Source of the DNA: Frischella japonica
GTDB taxonomy: Bacteria > Pseudomonadota > Gammaproteobacteria > Enterobacterales > Orbaceae
Direction: 5' to 3'
Length of the DNA stretch: 39,962 bases
Assembly: GCF_014489845.1 (NCBI RefSeq)
Contig: NZ_JABURY010000004.1
Coordinates: 37,072 to 77,033 of the forward strand
Positions 36,213 through 39,962 of the stretch are shown here, piece after piece (the first letter of the stretch is position 1; each line of letters begins with the position of its first letter). Position numbers and translations under genes: made by a program. The notes under the pieces were generated by a model. It saw nothing but the letters and a program-made list of their open reading frames with translations. It did not search any database and had not been told where the DNA came from.

Positions 36213-37424
36213 ATGGCGTGGAATCAGCCCGGCAATAACGGACAAGATAATGATCCATGGGGTAATAATAACAATCGAAAAAAAACAAATAACATCGTTG
36301 ATGATTTTCTAGATAAACTGAATAAACTACTAAAAAAAGGGATGTCAAACAATGGTCATTCTGGAGATGTCAAGGCTCCATTTAATCTCTCAATGTTATT
36401 TGGTACGATATTAATTGTGATTATAGCACTTTGGTTTATTAGTGGTTTTTATACAGTAAATCAGAGTCAACGAGGTGTAATTACTCGTTTTGGTAAAGTT
36501 CAGCCTGAGATAATACAGCCTGGTCTAAATTGGAAACCGTCTTTAATTGATAAATATTATTTGGTTGATACGCAAGGTACTCGAAATTTTAACGTGCATG
36601 GTTTTATGATTACCGCTGGTGAAAACTTAGTATTCGTAGAAATGAATGTCCAATATCGAATTGTCAATCCAATTAAATATCTATTCAATGTAAAATCGGT
36701 AGAAGATAGTCTTCGACAAGCTGCTGATAGCGCATTACGCACGGAAGTAAGTAGTTTTAATATGGACGCTATTTTAACTGATGGACGTGCAGAAATAGAA
36801 TTTCGAACTAAACAACAATTAGTTGATACAATATCAAACTATGATATGGGAATTACAATAGTTGATTTGAATTTCCAATCAGCTCGACCACCTGAAGAAG
36901 TACAAGAATCCTATAATGATGCTAATCGCGCGCGAGAAGATCTCGAAAGAGAAATCAAAAAAGCAGAGGCAGACAAAGTACAAACAGTTCAAGAAGCAGA
37001 AGGACGAGCAGCCAAGATTCTTGCCGACGCTAATGCGTATCGTGTTAAGGTGGAATTGGAAGCTGAAGGAGATGTAGCGCGTTTTAACAAGCTATTACCA
37101 GAATATAAAAACGCACCAGAAATCACTAAAGCTCGGTTATATTTAGAAACAATGGAGCGAGTATTAGGTAATACCAATAAAGTATTGGTGAACGATAAAA
37201 GTGGTAATTTATTCGTTTTACCGTTAGAACAAATGTTAAAGGCCCGAAATAATAATAGTGAAATGAAAAACGATCAATATAATTCAAATAGTGCTATTGA
37301 TAATCATATTAATGCCAGTTCCCCGTTAAATTCAACGATGACACAGTCTACCCAAAATTCGTCATCCACTGATAACACGAATAACATTCGTAGTGTTAGT
37401 ACAGCTACCCGAACAGGACGATAA
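36213..37424 (+). CDS. hflK: HflK, subunit of the FtsH modulator
   Basis: Encodes 403 aa, against 419 in E. coli. A glycine- and asparagine-rich N-terminus (MAWNQPGNNG) leads to one transmembrane helix at about 60-80. The SPFH/prohibitin domain starts with VNQSQRGVITRFGKVQ and is followed by a long coiled coil (about 225-290) with repeated E/A/K. The C-terminal tail is low complexity and rich in N, S and T. With HflC it forms a large periplasmic cage around FtsH hexamers. ACGGAG lies ahead of the ATG. hflC follows after 14 bp. Confidence 0.96.
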   Translation: MAWNQPGNNGQDNDPWGNNNNRKKTNNIVDDFLDKLNKLLKKGMSNNGHSGDVKAPFNLSMLFGTILIVIIALWFISGFYTVNQSQRGVITRFGKVQPEIIQPGLNWKPSLIDKYYLVDTQGTRNFNVHGFMITAGENLVFVEMNVQYRIVNPIKYLFNVKSVEDSLRQAADSALRTEVSSFNMDAILTDGRAEIEFRTKQQLVDTISNYDMGITIVDLNFQSARPPEEVQESYNDANRAREDLEREIKKAEADKVQTVQEAEGRAAKILADANAYRVKVELEAEGDVARFNKLLPEYKNAPEITKARLYLETMERVLGNTNKVLVNDKSGNLFVLPLEQMLKARNNNSEMKNDQYNSNSAIDNHINASSPLNSTMTQSTQNSSSTDNTNNIRSVSTATRTGR

Positions 37425-37438
37425 GGAGAAATAAGATA

Positions 37439-38419
37439 ATGCGCAAAATTATAATTCCTATCGTTATCATTTTAATTGGTATACTATTTTCATCTGTTTA
37501 TGTTGTTGAAGAAGGTACTCGTGGTATCGTACTTCGCTTTAACAAAATTATTGCCTTATCAGAACCTGGATTACATTTTAAATTACCTGGTGTTGATAAT
37601 GTCCGGATTGTTGATGCCAAAATTCAGACTACTGGTAGTTCCAATAATGGTGTCGAACAAAAGTTTATAAACAGAGAAAAAAATTACCTTATAGTTGATT
37701 ACTTTGTGCAGTGGAAAATTACTAATTTCAATCGCTATTATGAAACTATTGCCGGTGGTAACAGTATCGAAGATTTATTAATGGCTAGACTCAATGGGCG
37801 TTTAAGAGCAGAAATTGGTAAACTAGATATTAATGATATTATTAACGATTCAAATGCTGAAACTAAATCGCGTAATTCATTAATGTTAAGAGTGAAAGAT
37901 GCTTTAAATGGGAAACAGCAAAAAAATAAGGATATTGAAGGTGTTTCAAGTGATTATCAAGTGAATCAATCGCAAATTGATGCCGAAAATATCACGAGTA
38001 TGAGAGCATTTGGTATTGAAGTTATTGATGTTCGCATCAAACAAATAGATTTTCCTGCTGCAGTATCTAAATCTATTTATGATAGAATGAGCGAAGAACG
38101 AAAAGTTTTTGCGCGGGATAAGCGATTCCAAGGTTATAAAAAAGCAGAAGAAATTCGAGCACAATCTAAATTAACAGCCACAAAAATTCTATCTGAGGCT
38201 GAAAAACAGGCGCGAACAATACGTGGTGAAGGTGATGCCAATGCTGCAAGAATTTATGCTGAAGCGTTTAGTAAAGATTTGGAATTTTATAACTTTATTC
38301 GTAGTTTAAAAGCTTATGAGGAAAGTTTCAAAGGAAATGATATTATGGTTATTAGCCCAGATAGTGAGTTTTTTAACTATATGAAATTGGATACAAATAT
38401 CAAATCTGATAGAAAATAA
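37439..38419 (+). CDS. hflC: HflC, subunit of the FtsH modulator
   Basis: Encodes 326 aa, against 334 in E. coli. An N-terminal transmembrane anchor (about 4-22) is followed by an SPFH domain (EEGTRGIVLRFNKI), with the family segment GIEVIDVRIKQIDFP near residue 195 and MSEERKVFARDKRFQG. A C-terminal coiled coil ends with the FYNFIRSLKAYEESF segment. It assembles with HflK. AAGGAG precedes the ATG. The small gene yjeT that separates hflC from purA in E. coli is absent, and only a short hairpin (tgctaaaa/ttttagca, 38424-38442) lies in the 60-bp gap. Confidence 0.96.
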   Translation: MRKIIIPIVIILIGILFSSVYVVEEGTRGIVLRFNKIIALSEPGLHFKLPGVDNVRIVDAKIQTTGSSNNGVEQKFINREKNYLIVDYFVQWKITNFNRYYETIAGGNSIEDLLMARLNGRLRAEIGKLDINDIINDSNAETKSRNSLMLRVKDALNGKQQKNKDIEGVSSDYQVNQSQIDAENITSMRAFGIEVIDVRIKQIDFPAAVSKSIYDRMSEERKVFARDKRFQGYKKAEEIRAQSKLTATKILSEAEKQARTIRGEGDANAARIYAEAFSKDLEFYNFIRSLKAYEESFKGNDIMVISPDSEFFNYMKLDTNIKSDRK

Positions 38420-38446
38420 TTGTTGCTAAAATCTTTTTAGCAGTAG

Positions 38447-39778
<1,332 letters not shown>

Positions 39779-39801
39779 AAAACGACAATAAATAAAAAAA
39801 T

Positions 39802-39825
39802 GGCATTTTTATAAGATGCCTTTTT
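39802..39825 (+). terminator. intrinsic terminator after purA
   Basis: The stem ggcatttt/aagatgcc (one T-G pair, loop tat) is followed by a T run and preceded by an A run. It lies 23 bases past the purA stop. Confidence 0.8.
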
Positions 39826-39928
39826 ATTTTAAATTAGCAAAAAAGACTCAATGTGATTGCATTTTAATCATAAATGACTAGTATTGCACAAACAATAATC
39901 AACTGATAAAAAAAGATCGAAATAGCAG

Positions 39929-39956
39929 TTGAAGAAAGCGAAAAGATCGTTATAAT
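39929..39956 (+). promoter_or_regulatory. strong promoter at the window end, stable-RNA type
   Basis: TTGAAG (39929-39934), a 16-base spacer and TATAAT (39951-39956) are followed at once by gcgc. A 16-bp spacer with a GC-rich discriminator is typical of rRNA and tRNA promoters under stringent control. The transcribed gene lies beyond the window. Confidence 0.65.
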
Positions 39957-39962
39957 GCGCAT

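Overview
The window is an AT-rich stretch of a gammaproteobacterial chromosome made almost entirely of core genes. Gene content and order resemble the enteric/Pasteurellaceae radiation: greA-yhbY-rlmE-ftsH-folP-glmM, hslR-hslO, carAB beside argF, and tsaE-amiB-mutL-miaA-hfq-hflX-hflK-hflC-purA. The strongly AT-biased codons and intergenic DNA, together with an enteric-type FlhDC flagellar regulator, suggest a low-GC relative such as an Orbaceae member (Gilliamella/Orbus/Frischella group). That placement is inference from gene content, not a phylogeny. I found no insertion sequence, prophage, CRISPR array, toxin-antitoxin pair or clear defence island.

Layout. Positions 1-270 hold three tandem tRNA-Arg genes, two identical with anticodon ACG and one diverged with anticodon TCG. 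Positions 415-4209 hold a compact wza-wzb-wzc polysaccharide-export and tyrosine-kinase operon that ends at a strong terminator, with no glycosyltransferase genes attached. Positions 4614-11156, all on the minus strand, form a flagellar block transcribed fliA, flhD, flhC, motA, motB, flgK, flgL, with a recognisable sigma-28 promoter ahead of flgK. Positions 11595-12786 carry nth and smrB. Positions 12849-18531 hold carAB, divergent from argF, with ArgR operators visible on both sides of the shared intergenic region. Positions 18996-21989 hold hslO, hslR and a YicH-like AsmA-family gene on the minus strand. Positions 22126-28168 hold greA (with an attenuator-like leader), yhbY on the opposite strand, rlmE, ftsH, folP and glmM. 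Then come dxr, an isolated tusB and the tsaE-to-purA supra-operon. The window closes with a strong promoter of the stable-RNA type.

How the genes work together. CarAB makes carbamoyl phosphate, which ArgF consumes, and both appear to be under ArgR. FlhDC and FliA are the class 1 and class 2 flagellar regulators, next to a late-class target (flgKL). The tsaE-purA run links tRNA modification (TsaE, MiaA), mismatch repair (MutL), sRNA regulation (Hfq), ribosome rescue (HflX) and the HflKC modulator of FtsH, whose own gene is also in the window.

No obviously new multi-gene system was found. The points most worth a second look are the tRNA-Arg with U34, the FtsH lacking the usual FLGR segment, a stripped-down AmiB, tusB separated from tusCD, the greA leader terminator resembling GraL, and the compact regulatory sites at carAB/argF, nth and hfq. 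Start codons were moved from the longest open frame for smrB, carA, glmM and dxr, for reasons given in each entry.
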